From Firmicutes bacterium AM55-24TS (lineage in GTDB: Bacteria > Bacillota > Clostridia > UBA1381): a stretch of DNA of 56,209 bases. The position numbers and the translations under genes are program-made. This document shows, piece after piece, positions 7,644 through 16,833 of the stretch (position 1 is its first letter; the number at the start of each line of letters is the position of its first letter). The DNA lies in the NCBI GenBank assembly GCA_003460745.1, contig QTVU01000016.1, positions 1 to 56,209 of the forward strand, read 5' to 3'. Below the pieces are notes generated by a model. That model made no database searches. It was given only the letters and a program-made list of their open reading frames with translations, and had not been told where the DNA came from.

Positions 7644-10241
7644 TTACTTTCTGATCATTTTCAAAATTTGCACAATCACGAATGTACCGAGCGACAATCC
7701 GTAAACCGTCAACAGTTCCGCAATCGTAAGCGGTGCAACCGCAAATATACCTTGCAGTGCAGGTACAAGTAATACGGCATTTAAAAGCACAAATCCAACA
7801 AAAAACGCACCTATCATACTTTTATTGTTCCACATCTTTTTTGTAAACCAAACAGGTTTATCCGATTTACAATTAAAGCCATGTACAAGTCTTGACAGAC
7901 ACAACGTTGAAAAAGCCATTGTACTTGCAACTTCGGCATTCCTCATAAATCCGACATAGAACGCAATCATAGTCATAACACCTATCACAACGCCCTCAAC
8001 ACATATATTTGTAAGTACCTTTTTTGTAAGTATAGATTGATTTTTCGGTCGCGGCTTTTCATTCATAACATCACTGCTGTGCGGTTCAACGCCGAGTGCA
8101 ATCGCAGGCAAACTGTCCGTAAGCAAGTTTATAAACAACAGATGCACCGCTTTAAACGGAACAGGCAACGCCATAAATGACGCATACAATACCGCAAGTA
8201 TACCTGCCGTATTGCCCGAAAGCAAGAATTGAATTGCACGTTGAATATTTCTGTACAGATTACGTCCGTTTTCGATTGCCTTGACTATCGTTGCAAAATT
8301 ATCGTCAGTAAGCACCATTGACGCGGCGTCTTTTGCCACTTCACTGCCCGTTATACCCATTGCCACACCTATATCCGCCTGTTTAAGTGCCGGTGCGTCA
8401 TTCACTCCGTCACCGGTCATTGAAACGATGTAGCCTTTTCTCTGCCATGCGCTGACTATTCTTATTTTATGTTCAGGCGAAACTCGCGCATAAACCGACA
8501 CGTCAGAAACAAATTCATCAAGTTCTTCATCTGACAGATTTTCAATCTCTCTGCCCTCTACCGCACGGCCGTTATCATCTAATATACCGATTTTTCTTGC
8601 AATCGCCGACGCAGTCACAAGGTGGTCGCCGGTTATCATTATAGGACGTATTCCGGCGGTTTTACATTTTCTTACCGCCTCTGCACTTTCTTCTCTCGGC
8701 GGATCTTGCATTGCAACAAGTCCTAGTAAGATATAGTCCTTTTCATCTTCAACGCTTATGTCGACTGTATCGACGTCACGTTCGCATACAGCAAGTACAC
8801 GAAGTCCCATTTGAGAAAATTCCGTATTAACTTTCTTTAACTCTGCCAAATCTTCGGCAGTAAACGGTCTTTTTCCGTCCATAGTTTTGACTTCATTAAT
8901 TCTGCCCGACAAAACGTCAACCGCACCTTTTGTCAGCATTTTATAATTGTCGCCGATTTTATGAACGGTACTCATCAATTTTCTGTCTGAATCAAAAGGA
9001 ATTTCACCTAAACGCTGATATTTTTCACGCATTTTTTCAACGGGCAAATCATGCTTTTCCGAAAAATTCACAAGTGCAATTTCTGTCGGATCACCGATTT
9101 CCTGACCTTCTTTTTGAACGGAGTCGTTACACAATGCACCGTCTATTATAAGCTGACCTTGACGTGCATTGATTTCATCGTCTTTATCAATAATTTGACC
9201 GTCAAAATAAATTTTTTGAACAGTCATTTTATTTTGCGTAAGCGTACCCGTTTTGTCCGAACAAATTATAGAAACACTGCCCAATCCCTCAACTGCCTGC
9301 AATTTTCGTATAATCGCATTTTCTTTTGCAAGTTTCTGTGTTCCGACTGACAAAACTATCGTAACAATCGAGCTTAAAGCCTCCGGAATTGCCGCAACGG
9401 CAAGTGCAACCGCAAACACAAATGCGTCCGTAAACACTGTCAAATTTATACCGTCACTGCGGAACAGTTCCAAACCCAAAACAATAACGCATATTCCGAT
9501 TATGATAAGTGACAGCTTTTTACCGAAATTATCAAGGCTTTCCTGCAACGGCGTTTTCTTTTCCTGCGTACTTTTTAACAGTGACGCAATTTTGCCGATT
9601 TCGGTTTCCATACCGACTGACGTTACAACCATTTTCGCTCTGCCGTAAGTCGCAAAACTTCCCGAATACAGCATATTCACTCTGTCACCGAGCGGTTTTT
9701 CACCGTCAAGTACGGTTTCCTGTTTTTCGACAGGCTCACTCTCGCCGGTCATCGCACTTTCATCAACCTTCAAGGACGCATTTTCAATTATACGTCCGTC
9801 CGAACAGACGTAATCACCTGCCTCAATGACCACAATATCGCCTACTGTCACATCTTTTCCCTCAACGACTTTTATTTCACCGTCACGGATAACCTTTGCA
9901 GTCGGCGCAGACATTTCTTTAAGACTGTCAAGCGACTGTTCCGCTTTGATATGCTGTACAGTACCCAAAATCGCATTTATCGTTATAACTACAAATATTA
10001 CGATCGCACTTTCTATATCGCCGAGCACACCGGATATAATCGCCGCAATAATAAGAATTATAACAAGAAAATCCTTGTACTGCTCCAAAAACAATATAAA
10101 CGGATTTTTCTTTTTACCCTCCGCAAGTTCGTTTTTGCCGTACTTTTTCTGATTTTCCTTTGCTTGATTTTGCGTAAGACCATTTTCATCAGTCCCGAGC
10201 ATTTTAAGCACATCTTCTTTTTTCATTTGATATGGGTTCAT
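7644..10241 (-). CDS. P2-type cation ATPase, probable Mn2+/Ca2+ exporter
   Basis: An 865-residue pump. Visible motifs: N-terminal cation-ATPase domain, TGES actuator loop, IPEALSSIV in M4, phosphorylation motif DKTGTLT, KGA nucleotide-binding loop, TGDGVNDAPAL hinge, and NLLTDSLPAIALG in M6. These fit the PMCA/PacL-like family, known for Ca2+ or Mn2+ export. The start at 10241 is chosen over an in-frame codon at 10307 because GGAGG precedes it and the upstream codons fall in a riboswitch terminator. That leader looks like a yybP-ykoY Mn2+ riboswitch, so Mn2+ efflux is the best guess (compare the riboswitch-controlled Ca/Mn ATPases of lactococci and pneumococci). Calcium remains possible. Confidence 0.93.
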   Translation of the reverse strand: MNPYQMKKEDVLKMLGTDENGLTQNQAKENQKKYGKNELAEGKKKNPFILFLEQYKDFLVIILIIAAIISGVLGDIESAIVIFVVITINAILGTVQHIKAEQSLDSLKEMSAPTAKVIRDGEIKVVEGKDVTVGDIVVIEAGDYVCSDGRIIENASLKVDESAMTGESEPVEKQETVLDGEKPLGDRVNMLYSGSFATYGRAKMVVTSVGMETEIGKIASLLKSTQEKKTPLQESLDNFGKKLSLIIIGICVIVLGLELFRSDGINLTVFTDAFVFAVALAVAAIPEALSSIVTIVLSVGTQKLAKENAIIRKLQAVEGLGSVSIICSDKTGTLTQNKMTVQKIYFDGQIIDKDDEINARQGQLIIDGALCNDSVQKEGQEIGDPTEIALVNFSEKHDLPVEKMREKYQRLGEIPFDSDRKLMSTVHKIGDNYKMLTKGAVDVLSGRINEVKTMDGKRPFTAEDLAELKKVNTEFSQMGLRVLAVCERDVDTVDISVEDEKDYILLGLVAMQDPPREESAEAVRKCKTAGIRPIMITGDHLVTASAIARKIGILDDNGRAVEGREIENLSDEELDEFVSDVSVYARVSPEHKIRIVSAWQRKGYIVSMTGDGVNDAPALKQADIGVAMGITGSEVAKDAASMVLTDDNFATIVKAIENGRNLYRNIQRAIQFLLSGNTAGILAVLYASFMALPVPFKAVHLLFINLLTDSLPAIALGVEPHSSDVMNEKPRPKNQSILTKKVLTNICVEGVVIGVMTMIAFYVGFMRNAEVASTMAFSTLCLSRLVHGFNCKSDKPVWFTKKMWNNKSMIGAFFVGFVLLNAVLLVPALQGIFAVAPLTIAELLTVYGLSLGTFVIVQILKMIRK

Positions 10242-10271
10242 AATCAATTCCTCCATCTTCTCACTTATGCC

Positions 10272-10420
10272 GCAAACAAAAAAGCAAGACTTTTTATTGC
10301 AGCACAAAAAATTATCTGCAATAAAAGTCTTGCTTCGTAGAATATGATACGGTTCTTCCGAACGTGTATTGACGACATCATATTACGCATATAAAATGCG
10401 CAAGCTACTCCCCTTTATTG
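10272..10420 (-). ncRNA. yybP-ykoY (Mn2+) riboswitch with transcription terminator
   Basis: Read on the minus strand the leader starts AAAGGGGAGTAGC (10416-10404), contains GTCGTCAATAC and an ACCGTA segment, and ends GAAGCAAGACTTTT (about 10323-10336); these are hallmarks of the yybP-ykoY class. The 3' side of the aptamer doubles as the 5' arm of a long hairpin (AAGCAAGACTTTTATTGCAG pairing with its complement, 10282-10335) followed by a T run. Metal binding to the aptamer should compete with this terminator, so the ATPase is expressed when Mn2+ is high. The aptamer-terminator overlap is seen directly; the ligand follows from the known class. Confidence 0.85.
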
Positions 10421-10425
10421 ATTGT

Positions 10426-10454
10426 ATAATATCATATTATTACCAAACTGTCAA
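10426..10454 (-). promoter_or_regulatory. SigA-type promoter of the riboswitch/ATPase unit
   Basis: TTGACA and TATTAT on the minus strand are 17 bases apart, placing the transcription start at about 10420, immediately ahead of the aptamer. Confidence 0.75.
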
Positions 10455-10469
10455 CTGAATATTCTAAAT

Positions 10470-11402
10470 TTATTCGGCAATTATACTTCCGTCACGTCCG
10501 AACATACTTCCGATATTGATATTACCGAAATTATCAACTTTTTTACCGTCCATAAGGAATTGAACACGCTGAATGTTGTCAAGCTCGGTAAGCGAATCAA
10601 CGATTGAATATATCGTCATTTTCTCTTTTTCCGCAGTACCCGAATTTTTATCGGTAAAATTAGCTTTGAAATTTACAAAGCAAATATTATCCGAAGTTTC
10701 CACACTCAAAAGTACGGTATCCTTGCTGAGCGGTACTGACAGTTCCTTGTTTTCAGGACCTTTGATAAGTTCATTTATAATATATTGTGCCAAAGGTTGT
10801 TGGTCGGTGACTTTAATTGTTCTTGTTTCCATAACAAGCTTGTTGCCGTCTTTATTTGGAAAATACAATGCAATTTCACGTGTTTCACTGTTATATGTAT
10901 CGGTTGACAGATTAATGTCTTGATTTCTCAAATACCCTATAATCGAGCCGTCCGCCGTTGCAATATCCTTGCCCTCAACAATTACTTTAACACTGTCAAC
11001 ACTGCTGATTGCACACAACGATTTCACAACTGCATAAACCGCAAGCACATCTTTTGTATTGTCGCCTGTCAAAAATTCACCTGAAAAGTTTACAACAATA
11101 TTACCGGAATCAACGTCGTTAAGCGACAGCAACTTCGTATTTTTTTCAATAATTTTCATATAACGGCTGTTGTCGGGACCTTTCATAAGTGCCTCAATTA
11201 CAGACTCCGCAAGTTCCTTATCGTCCTTATATTTAATTTCACGATTTTCCATAACTATCGAAGTCGCCGTTTCATTAAAGAAATACAGTTCACTGTTGTA
11301 GCGATAACTGCCGTAATCTTTTTTTATAAGTATTCCGACAACCGCCGCCACTGTCAGCACCGCAACCGCAACGATAGCTATTACTCCCTTTTTACTTTTC
11401 AT
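10470..11402 (-). CDS. Membrane-anchored protein with two GerMN domains
   Basis: A 310-residue protein with an N-terminal membrane segment (about residues 5-25, VIAIVAVAVLTVAAVVGILI) and two tandem GerMN domains (about 38-165 and 170-300). Each has the pattern V(I/M)E(A/L)(L/I)(M/I)KGP and a conserved VxxVKxxVxGK end. GerMN domains occur in spore-germination protein GerM and in LpqB-type partners of sensor kinases. The start at 11402 is chosen because GGAGG lies 6 bases upstream; it overlaps the kinase gene by 11 bases. The operon with a response regulator and kinase suggests it modulates that kinase. Confidence 0.85.
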   Translation of the reverse strand: MKSKKGVIAIVAVAVLTVAAVVGILIKKDYGSYRYNSELYFFNETATSIVMENREIKYKDDKELAESVIEALMKGPDNSRYMKIIEKNTKLLSLNDVDSGNIVVNFSGEFLTGDNTKDVLAVYAVVKSLCAISSVDSVKVIVEGKDIATADGSIIGYLRNQDINLSTDTYNSETREIALYFPNKDGNKLVMETRTIKVTDQQPLAQYIINELIKGPENKELSVPLSKDTVLLSVETSDNICFVNFKANFTDKNSGTAEKEKMTIYSIVDSLTELDNIQRVQFLMDGKKVDNFGNINIGSMFGRDGSIIAE

Positions 11403-12876
11403 TCTGTCCTCCAATAGTAATCTTGTAAGGTAAACGTATTGTGAATACACTGCCTATATCCGACACATTTGCAACGTCTATAGTACCGTTATGCATAAGT
11501 ACAGCCTCTTTTGTGATAGCAAGTCCAAGACCCGTTCCGCCGGTATCTCTCGCTCTCGAATCGTCAAGTCTGTAAAAACGTTCAAATATTCTGTCACGCT
11601 CGCCCTCCGGTATTCCCGGACCGTTGTCCTCAATTTTTATTGTCAGATAGTCATTATCAGCCGTAAGGTCGATATGGACAAAACCGCCCTCCGGCGAATA
11701 TTTAATCGCATTATCCGCGATATTGTATATCGCCTCATACATTTTGTCATAGTCAAGCAAAATCGGGCTAAATTCTGTCTGATGATTGTCAACATATATA
11801 ACAATATCCTTTGCATTTGCAATCGGTGTGAGTTTTTTTACAACCTGACTTATAAGCGACTTAATATCGACTTCTTCAAGTTTCAGCGAATTACCGCCTG
11901 CGTCAAGTTTTGTAAGCACAAGCAGTCTTTCGACAATTCTTGTAAGTCTGTCAACCTCGTCCGACATATCGCCGAGGAATTCCTTTACCATAGCCGGATC
12001 GGGATTTTCTGCCGCAACAAGACTGTCGCATATAAGTTTTATACCAGCCATAGGGGTTTTAAGTTCGTGTGACGCGTCCGAAACAAACTTACGTCTTTTT
12101 TCTTCCAAAAGTTCAAGTTCGTCACACATATAATTAAGCATTTGTGCCATTTGTGCAATCTCATTATGACCTTTAACTTCAACATGCTTTGAGAAATTAC
12201 CCTTTGAAATTTCCTTTGCAACGGCAATAAATTCTTCAATCGGTGACGTTATAATATAGCTCATACCCAAACTAAGCATACCGATAAGAATTACAATAAG
12301 CGTACTGAAAACTATAAGACTGTTCCTTGTCGTTCGGACTGTATCATCAATCGTGTTTATCGATTCTGCCAAATACACACTTCCGATTATTTCACCGCTG
12401 AATGTTACAGGCACCGCAACGCTTATAAGACGCATATTGTTTTCGCCTGTCGTTATAATATCGGCTTGTTCGCCGTCAAGCGCACGTTTTAAAACGTCAC
12501 GCATAAAAACCTTGCCGATAAGCTGTGATTCTTCGTTCGTGTCATACAAAACCGAATACGATTTATTTGTCACAACACCTCTTATATTCGTACCTGCAAG
12601 GCTTCGCTCAACAACATCCGAAAACTTTTGAGCCGAAGTCGCAGATGTATCACTTCCCCATACGTCCGCAATGGTTTCAGATATAATATTCGCCTTTGCA
12701 AACATATTTATCGTTTCCGTACTGTACAGATTTTCGCTAAGCAGACTGATTATATAAATACTCATCAAAACAAGCGTTGTAACAATAATTGCAAGATAAG
12801 TTGCAATCATCGTAAAACGCATTGAATTGGTGATGTTTTTAATCTTTTCCTTAATCCTTCTTATAATAGTAACCAA
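11392..12876 (-). CDS. Sensor histidine kinase
   Basis: About 494 residues: transmembrane segment (about 20-45), extracellular sensing domain, second transmembrane segment (about 190-212), HAMP linker, HisKA with SHELKTP (phospho-His about 269), and HATPase with DNAIKYSPEGG, DNGPGIP and GTGLGLAI. It belongs to the PhoR/ResE-like group. The reading frame opens at a TTG that overlaps the regulator gene by 26 bases; the spacing of GGGGAG to this TTG is short, so the exact start is uncertain. It presumably phosphorylates the regulator encoded just upstream. Confidence 0.93.
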   Translation of the reverse strand: MVTIIRRIKEKIKNITNSMRFTMIATYLAIIVTTLVLMSIYIISLLSENLYSTETINMFAKANIISETIADVWGSDTSATSAQKFSDVVERSLAGTNIRGVVTNKSYSVLYDTNEESQLIGKVFMRDVLKRALDGEQADIITTGENNMRLISVAVPVTFSGEIIGSVYLAESINTIDDTVRTTRNSLIVFSTLIVILIGMLSLGMSYIITSPIEEFIAVAKEISKGNFSKHVEVKGHNEIAQMAQMLNYMCDELELLEEKRRKFVSDASHELKTPMAGIKLICDSLVAAENPDPAMVKEFLGDMSDEVDRLTRIVERLLVLTKLDAGGNSLKLEEVDIKSLISQVVKKLTPIANAKDIVIYVDNHQTEFSPILLDYDKMYEAIYNIADNAIKYSPEGGFVHIDLTADNDYLTIKIEDNGPGIPEGERDRIFERFYRLDDSRARDTGGTGLGLAITKEAVLMHNGTIDVANVSDIGSVFTIRLPYKITIGGQNEK

Positions 12877-13534
12877 CTCCCCACTTTGTCTTTATATATG
12901 AAGGCTCGGCAGGATTTTTCTCAATTTTTTCTCTAAGCCTTCTTATATGAACGTCAACCGTTCGTACATCACCCGGATAATCAAAGCCCCACGCTATATC
13001 CAAAAGATTTTCTCTTGTATAAACCTTACCCGGATTTCTCATAAACAGTTCCAAAAGGTCAAATTCCTTGCTTGTAAGTTCAATAACCTTATCATTTATC
13101 ACAACGCGTCTGAAATTATAGTCCAAAGTTATATCGCCCGATATGATAAGCTTGTCCCTTTCGCCTTTCGGTGCAGGATTTACTCTGCGCAAAATCGCCT
13201 TGATTCTTGCCGTAACCTCACGAATGTTAAAAGGCTTGGTTATATAATCGTCCGCACCGTATTCAAGTCCGAGTATCTTATCTATATCTTCACTTTTCGC
13301 CGTAACCATAATTATAGGTACATTTGAAAAACTTCTTATCGTACGGCATACGGTAAATCCGTCCACTTTCGGCAACATCAAATCAAGCAAAATTAAGTCT
13401 ATGCTTTCATCATGTGCAAGACGAATAGCCTCCTCACCGTCAAATGCAGTCACTACCGCATAACCGTCTTGCTCAAGGTTAAACTTTATACCTTTCACCA
13501 AAAGTTTTTCGTCATCTACCACTAATATTTTCAT
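12851..13534 (-). CDS. OmpR/PhoP-family response regulator
   Basis: A 227-residue two-domain regulator. The receiver domain (about 1-118) shows VDDE, phospho-acceptor Asp in LILLDLMLP, and the Thr/Lys pair in VTAKSED and DYITKPF. The winged-helix DNA-binding domain (about 130-226) shows ELTSKEFDLLELF and VRTVDVHIRRLREKIE. The start at 13534 fits the AAAGGA site better than the codon three residues upstream. It heads an operon with the kinase and GerMN genes. Confidence 0.95.
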   Translation of the reverse strand: MKILVVDDEKLLVKGIKFNLEQDGYAVVTAFDGEEAIRLAHDESIDLILLDLMLPKVDGFTVCRTIRSFSNVPIIMVTAKSEDIDKILGLEYGADDYITKPFNIREVTARIKAILRRVNPAPKGERDKLIISGDITLDYNFRRVVINDKVIELTSKEFDLLELFMRNPGKVYTRENLLDIAWGFDYPGDVRTVDVHIRRLREKIEKNPAEPSYIKTKWGVGYYYKKD

Positions 13535-13586
13535 CTGTCCCATCCTTTCAACTCACTGTAATATTTATATTAATTAAAAAACAGAT

Positions 13587-13952
13587 TTATTCTACCGAAA
13601 TATATTCCTTAATATCCTCAAATTTCTTCTCACTTATTCCCGACACCTTCATTATCTCCTCTATTGACATAAAAGGGCCGTTTTCCTGTCTGTATTTGAT
13701 AATTCTTTCAGACATTTTCTCTCCGATACCTTTCAGCTTTACAAGCTGTTCTGTATCTGCGGAATTGATATTGATTTTACCGTCGGTGACTTCTTTCGTG
13801 TCCGATTCATACGGAATATAATCCTCCGTTGCCACGGTTTCCATAACAAAAGCGTCTTTTTCAAAGTGTTCAACGGCAAATCCGCCCAAAACCAACAATA
13901 CAAAAATGATTATGTATAAGAATATTTTTGATTTTTTGTTCAAAACTAACAT
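13587..13952 (-). CDS. ComEA-like helix-hairpin-helix protein, short form
   Basis: A 121-residue protein: one membrane anchor (residues 10-27) and a C-terminal helix-hairpin-helix pair (about 57-120) with ININSADTEQLVKLKGIGEK and KVSGISEKKFEDIKEYI. This matches the DNA-binding end of ComEA, which captures DNA in competence. It lacks the SLBB domain usually between anchor and HhH in Gram-positive ComEA, so it may be a shortened receptor. It lies 42 bases from the regulator gene start. Confidence 0.85.
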   Translation of the reverse strand: MLVLNKKSKIFLYIIIFVLLVLGGFAVEHFEKDAFVMETVATEDYIPYESDTKEVTDGKININSADTEQLVKLKGIGEKMSERIIKYRQENGPFMSIEEIMKVSGISEKKFEDIKEYISVE

Positions 13953-14041
13953 TTTGCTACCTCTGAAAATGTGTTATATTAATAGTATAACATAAATTTT
14001 TCATTTTTTCATCTTTTTTTACGAATTTAAAGAAAATTTTA

Positions 14042-14070
14042 TTGCAATATAATTAGAATTTCGATATAAT
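14042..14070 (+). promoter_or_regulatory. SigA-type promoter of the DacF-like gene
   Basis: TTGCAA and TATAAT are 17 bases apart on the plus strand, about 60 bases before the start codon at 14133. Confidence 0.6.
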
Positions 14071-14132
14071 AGTAAATTGAGATATAATGTATTAAAATTA
14101 GAATATAGATTTATGGAGGCAATGATACTATA

Positions 14133-15839
14133 ATGAAAAAGAAAAGGTTAATTTCTTTACTGCTTGCGGCATTTATAACGGTTATGCCGCTATCATTTTC
14201 TTTTGCGGCACCGACTCCGGAGCCGACTACTGATAACACAACTTCAACCGTAACTTCACCTGACGGAACAACCAGAACAGTAACTTCCGACGGCAATGAT
14301 GTAAAATCAACACCAAAGGCAACCGAAAGCACAGATACATCAAGCGATACGGAAACAACATCCGCAACCGAAACACCGTCAGATACTTCATCGGATACAT
14401 CAAGCACATCTGATACAACTTCGCAAAGCGATACAGATACAACATCGCAAAACGCAAATTCACTTCCGAACGGCATAACTATGGAAGATCCGTCACTTAC
14501 GCCTCCGAACGTGCAGTATGCACAGTCCGCACTTCTTATGGATATGGCGTCGGGACGAGTTTTATACAGTAAAAACCTTGACGAAAAAGTTTACCCTGCA
14601 AGTACAACAAAGATTATGACAGCTATACTTGCACTTGAAATGGGTAATATGGACGATACGGTAACCGCCACATATGACGCGCTGAAATCAATAACTCTTG
14701 AAGATTCTCATATGGGTATACTTACCGGCGAGGAACTTACTTTAGACCAACTTGTAAAAGGTATGCTTGTATACAGTGCCAATGATGCGGCAAATGTTAT
14801 TGCAATTCACATTGCAGGCTCGCTGGACGCATTTGTCGATTTGATGAATCAAAAGGCACAGGAATTAGGAATGACAGGCACTCACTTCGTAAATCCTTGC
14901 GGTTCACATGACGATAACCACTATACAACGGCTCGCGACCTTGCAATACTTGCAAAGTACGCAATGAAAAACGATCAATTCCGTGAAATTGTAAAAATGC
15001 CTATATACAAAATTCCGGCAACAAATAAGTATGCATCAGAGCGTATTCTTGTAAATACAAACCTATTCCTCGGAACATCACGTTCGACTTACTACTATTA
15101 CCCACCGGCAATAGGTATTAAAACAGGTCACACCTCACAAGCCGGATACTGTCTTGTATCAGCCGCTTCATATAACGATACTGAATTTCTTGCAATCGTT
15201 ATGAACTGTAAAAACGTAGATACAAAGGAACAGGCTTATTCATATATCGATTCAAAGACTTTGTTCAATTTTGGTTTTGATAATTACACACATCAACCGC
15301 TTGCGGCAGTCGGAGATATAGTTTCCGATTCAAAGGTTTATGAGGCAAAACAAGATATGCGTGTTGCTGTAACTGTTGAAAACGACGTGTCAGCACTTAT
15401 TCCGAGCGGTGAAGGCAACGCAGAGCAAATAACAACGAATATCGATATGCCCGAAAAATTAGAGGCACCTATTACAAAAGGTGACGTACTTGGTACAGTG
15501 ACATATTCATATAAAGGTATTGAAGTCGGTTCGGCTAACCTTATCGCAACAAATGATGTTGAAAGAAATAATATTCTTCACGCATTCCACCTTGTGTTAA
15601 AGGTTATAACAAGTCCATTCTTCTTCATTCCGGCAATACTTCTTATACTTCTTATTATGTACGCCAGATATCAGAAGAAGAAACGCGAAAGACAAAGACG
15701 TATTCAGCAGTTAAAGAAAAACAGACAGCGTTCATCATCAGAAAATGAAACAGGTACACGCACACCAAACAGAAATGCATCAAGAACAGAAAGAATTGAC
15801 CGCGAAACAAAAGGTTCAAATTCAAGATACAGAAGATAA
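14133..15839 (+). CDS. D-alanyl-D-alanine carboxypeptidase (peptidase S11, DacF/PBP5-like)
   Basis: A 568-residue penicillin-binding protein that trims D-Ala from wall pentapeptides. A signal peptide (1-28) is followed by a Thr/Ser/Asp-rich linker of about 90 residues. The S11 domain shows all three active-site motifs: STTK (SxxK), SAND (SxN) and KTGHT. A C-terminal accessory beta domain, a membrane segment (FFFIPAILLILLIMY) and a long basic cytoplasmic tail complete it. Unusually, it ends with a true transmembrane helix and Arg/Lys-rich tail rather than the usual amphipathic anchor. GGAGG is 13 bases from the ATG, a long spacing. It is the only gene in its unit. Confidence 0.93.
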   Translation: MKKKRLISLLLAAFITVMPLSFSFAAPTPEPTTDNTTSTVTSPDGTTRTVTSDGNDVKSTPKATESTDTSSDTETTSATETPSDTSSDTSSTSDTTSQSDTDTTSQNANSLPNGITMEDPSLTPPNVQYAQSALLMDMASGRVLYSKNLDEKVYPASTTKIMTAILALEMGNMDDTVTATYDALKSITLEDSHMGILTGEELTLDQLVKGMLVYSANDAANVIAIHIAGSLDAFVDLMNQKAQELGMTGTHFVNPCGSHDDNHYTTARDLAILAKYAMKNDQFREIVKMPIYKIPATNKYASERILVNTNLFLGTSRSTYYYYPPAIGIKTGHTSQAGYCLVSAASYNDTEFLAIVMNCKNVDTKEQAYSYIDSKTLFNFGFDNYTHQPLAAVGDIVSDSKVYEAKQDMRVAVTVENDVSALIPSGEGNAEQITTNIDMPEKLEAPITKGDVLGTVTYSYKGIEVGSANLIATNDVERNNILHAFHLVLKVITSPFFFIPAILLILLIMYARYQKKKRERQRRIQQLKKNRQRSSSENETGTRTPNRNASRTERIDRETKGSNSRYRR

Positions 15840-15856
15840 TAAACGAAGATAAAACA

Positions 15857-15886
15857 AAAGGCAAGCCACATCTATAGCTTGCCTTT
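15857..15886. terminator. Bidirectional terminator
   Basis: AAAGGCAAGC pairs with GCTTGCCTTT around a 10-base loop, followed by T-rich sequence. It separates the convergent DacF-like and miaA genes. Confidence 0.85.
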
Positions 15887-15906
15887 ATTTTTTAACCGTT
15901 TCAAAA

Positions 15907-16833
15907 CTACCTATTCAAAAATTCATCAATTAATTTTTTCGATTCTTCAAAAGGATTTTTACTGCTTACATAATGTATCCTATCGTCGCGTCTGAACCAC
16001 GTAAGCTGACGTTTGGCATAACGGCGTGAGCTTTGCTTTATGAGTTCTACGGCATCTTCAAGGCTCATTTTACCGTCATAATAGTCCATAACTTCTTTAT
16101 AGCCTATACCCTTCATTGAATTTAATTCCTGCGTATAGCCCATATCCATAAGACATTTAACTTCCTCCAAAAGTCCGCTTTTTATCATAATATCGACACG
16201 TCTGTTTATTCTGTCATACAGTACGTCCCTATCCCAATCAATACAAATCATAAGCGGATTATATCGGCTTTCAACTCGCTTTGTTTCCTCTTGGTGTTTA
16301 GAAATCGGTTTGCCTGTCGTTTTATAAAACTCTATCGCACGAATAATACGTCTGACGTTATTAGGGTGCAGTCTTTCAGCTGACTCCTTATCAAATTCCG
16401 CAAGCATATCGAGCAAATATTCACTGCCTTTTTCCTCTGCTGTCTTTTGCAGTTTTTCACGAAGTTCGTAATCAGTGTCAATCTCACCGAATGTAACGTC
16501 ATTTACAACAGAATTTATATAAAGTCCCGTACCGCCTGCCATTACGGCAATTTTGCCGCGGCTGGTAATATCGGCGATAGTCTTATGTGCAAGCTCGGTA
16601 TAGTCCGCAACACTGAACTCATCATCAGGTTCAAGAAAACCGATAAGATGATGAACGGCTTGACTCATTTCTTCCGCAGTCGGTTTTGCCGAGCCTATAT
16701 CCATATATTTATAAATCTGCATACTGTCGGCACTGACGATTTCACCGCCGACATAATTTGCAATATCAATCGCAAGTGCCGTTTTTCCCGACGCGGTCGG
16801 TCCGACAACAACAATAAGAGGTATCTTAGACAA
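15907..16833 (-). CDS. miaA: tRNA dimethylallyltransferase
   Basis: A 308-residue enzyme that adds a dimethylallyl group to A37 of tRNAs reading UNN codons, the step before MiaB. Motifs: P-loop GPTASGKT, SADSMQIYKYMDIGSAKP, AGGTGLYI, and the C-terminal RYAKRQLTWFR. A TTG at 16833 is the likely start (AAAAGGAG 10 bases before it; protein then begins MSKIPLIVVVGPT). It overlaps the end of mutL by 8 bases and is the last gene of the operon. Confidence 0.96.
   Translation of the reverse strand: MSKIPLIVVVGPTASGKTALAIDIANYVGGEIVSADSMQIYKYMDIGSAKPTAEEMSQAVHHLIGFLEPDDEFSVADYTELAHKTIADITSRGKIAVMAGGTGLYINSVVNDVTFGEIDTDYELREKLQKTAEEKGSEYLLDMLAEFDKESAERLHPNNVRRIIRAIEFYKTTGKPISKHQEETKRVESRYNPLMICIDWDRDVLYDRINRRVDIMIKSGLLEEVKCLMDMGYTQELNSMKGIGYKEVMDYYDGKMSLEDAVELIKQSSRRYAKRQLTWFRRDDRIHYVSSKNPFEESKKLIDEFLNR

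Noticed and set aside
10242..10307. Upstream extension of the P-type ATPase (22 extra residues)
   Set aside because: Those codons lie in the riboswitch terminator region and encode a Cys-rich stretch not found in the family; the GGAGG site favours 10241.
14115..14133. Three-codon leader ORF (ATG ATA CTA TAA) overlapping the DacF-like start
   Set aside because: Its ATG is only 2 bases from GGAGG, too close for initiation; it is probably chance.
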